A DNA stretch of 6,379 bases. Origin: Desulfobacterales bacterium. GTDB lineage: Bacteria; Desulfobacterota; Desulfobacteria; Desulfobacterales; UBA2174_A. Shown here one piece after another: positions 5,884 through 6,379 of this stretch. Below the pieces are notes generated by a model. That model worked only from the letters and a program-made list of their open reading frames with translations. It was not told the origin of the DNA and ran no database searches. Position 1 is the first letter of the stretch, and every line of letters begins with the position of its first letter. The DNA is taken from NCBI GenBank assembly GCA_025454075.1, contig JALOPD010000217.1, positions 1-6,379 of the forward strand, in the 5' to 3' direction. The position numbers and the translations under genes were made by a program.

Positions 5884-6093
5884 ATGACCGACACCCAGAA
5901 GAAATTCGCCGCCGCCATCGCCGCGGTGATGCAGTATTTGCAGGAGGAGGAGCTGGCGGCGCTGCAGGCCGCCCCTCCGGCCAAAGAGGCCGCGGCCCCG
6001 GCCGGGCCGAAGCTGTGGGCCCTGAACGGGCGGCAGACCCAGATGCAGCTGCGCAACCTGATGCAGCTGCGCGCCCTCGGCCGCATGGCATGA
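5884..6093 (+). CDS. Small OadG-like accessory protein without membrane helix
   Basis: This 69-residue protein lies between two carboxyltransferase genes. Residues 7-19 ([13 protein letters not shown]) form a short alanine-rich helix followed by EEE, then an Ala/Pro-rich linker (about 30-42), then [20 protein letters not shown]. The 'AAIAAVxxYL' helix and the 'W...GRxxxM..R' tail resemble the part of OadG/MmdD-type small subunits that follows their membrane anchor. The 12-residue hydrophobic stretch is too short to span a membrane, so it is probably soluble and may bridge the two carboxyltransferase partners. The C-terminus holds a tandem hexapeptide, MQLRNL then MQLRAL (54-65). The start ATG at 5884 follows GAGGAA at 5875-5880. 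Coding is supported by the ribosome site, location and family-like motifs. The family assignment is from recalled patterns, and the function is inference. Confidence 0.7.
   Translation: MTDTQKKFAAAIAAVMQYLQEEELAALQAAPPAKEAAAPAGPKLWALNGRQTQMQLRNLMQLRALGRMA
6043..6078 (+). repeat. 18-bp tandem duplication inside the small gene
   Basis: Bases 6043-6060 and 6061-6078 match at 15 of 18 positions, including an identical 12-base core ATGCAGCTGCGC. The unit keeps frame and encodes MQLRNL followed by MQLRAL. It looks like a slippage or short tandem duplication in the C-terminal tail of the small protein. Confidence 0.8.
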
Positions 6094-6139
6094 ACCGACC
6101 GCTTTTCGCGTGAAACCAGTTCAAAAGGAGATTGAACCG

Positions 6140-6379
6140 ATGAGCCAAGAGATCGCCGTGAAGATGACCAAGATGAACTACGACCCCAAGCGGCCGAAGG
6201 CGGAGAACCCCGTCAAGATCGAGGACCTCTCGCTGCGCGACGGCCACCAGTCGCTGTTTGCCACCCGCGGCCGCACCGAAGACATGCTCCCGGTGGCCGA
6301 GATGATGGACCAGGTGGGGTTCTGGGCCATGGAGGTGTGGGGCGGGGCGACCTTCGACACCATGCACCGCTTCCTGAAC
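6140..6379 (+). CDS. Keto-acid carboxyltransferase, 5S / OadA / PycB type (N-terminal part)
   Basis: The first 80 residues of a gene that runs off the window end. [16 protein letters not shown] at 28-43 is the opening strand of the TIM-barrel carboxyltransferase domain shared by transcarboxylase 5S, oxaloacetate decarboxylase alpha and pyruvate carboxylase subunit B; Asp34 is the expected metal ligand. It is followed by [25 protein letters not shown], the family's next strand and substrate-site region (56-80). The enzyme moves a carboxyl group between biotin and pyruvate/oxaloacetate. The metal-binding histidines, the carbamylated lysine and any C-terminal biotinyl domain lie outside the window, so its exact type is undecided. 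ATG 6140 follows AGGAG at 6126-6130, 46 bases after the small gene, which suggests joint expression. With the CoA-side partner upstream, a transcarboxylase (propionyl-CoA + oxaloacetate to methylmalonyl-CoA + pyruvate) is the favoured reading. Confidence 0.9.
   Translation, partial: MSQEIAVKMTKMNYDPKRPKAENPVKIEDLSLRDGHQSLFATRGRTEDMLPVAEMMDQVGFWAMEVWGGATFDTMHRFLN

Overview
This is a GC-rich bacterial segment (about 65% G+C by eye) with all genes on the + strand. It encodes most of the methylmalonyl-CoA pathway that interconverts propionyl-CoA and succinyl-CoA. The gene order is epimerase, B12-dependent mutase, the MeaB GTPase chaperone, a biotin-dependent carboxyltransferase, a small OadG-like accessory protein, and the start of a 5S/OadA/PycB-type carboxyltransferase. 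This order and the style of the intergenic repeats suggest a Desulfobacterota (deltaproteobacterial) sulfate reducer or syntroph. That placement is inference; no marker gene is present.

Layout: 3-53 is the last 16 codons of an unidentified upstream gene. 98-511 is the epimerase, preceded by an AT-rich double palindrome. 512-811 is a 300-bp gap without a credible gene; it holds two clusters of a degenerate octamer in opposite orientations. 812-2941 is a single-chain methylmalonyl-CoA mutase. 2942-3006 carries a five-copy degenerate heptamer array and a GC hairpin. 3007-3999 is meaB. 4000-4207 contains an intrinsic terminator and further hairpins that form the leader of the next gene. 4208-5761 is the CoA-side carboxyltransferase. 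5759-5789 is a perfect 13-bp stem starting inside its stop codon. 5884-6093 is the small protein. 6140 to the window end is the N-terminus of the keto-acid-side carboxyltransferase.

How the genes fit together: the two carboxyltransferases would move a carboxyl group between a keto acid (pyruvate/oxaloacetate) and propionyl-CoA/methylmalonyl-CoA on a biotin carrier not seen in this window. The epimerase converts (S)- to (R)-methylmalonyl-CoA. The mutase rearranges the (R) form to succinyl-CoA, and MeaB protects and gates the mutase cofactor. The route can run in either direction, for propionate oxidation or propionate formation.

The enzymes are recognisable members of known families, and I found no new enzymatic system. 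The less ordinary content lies between the genes: short-period degenerate repeats at three junctions, a possible hairpin-bridged ribosome binding site for meaB, a structured leader before the carboxyltransferase, and a small OadG-like protein that lacks a membrane helix and carries a recent-looking tandem duplication.
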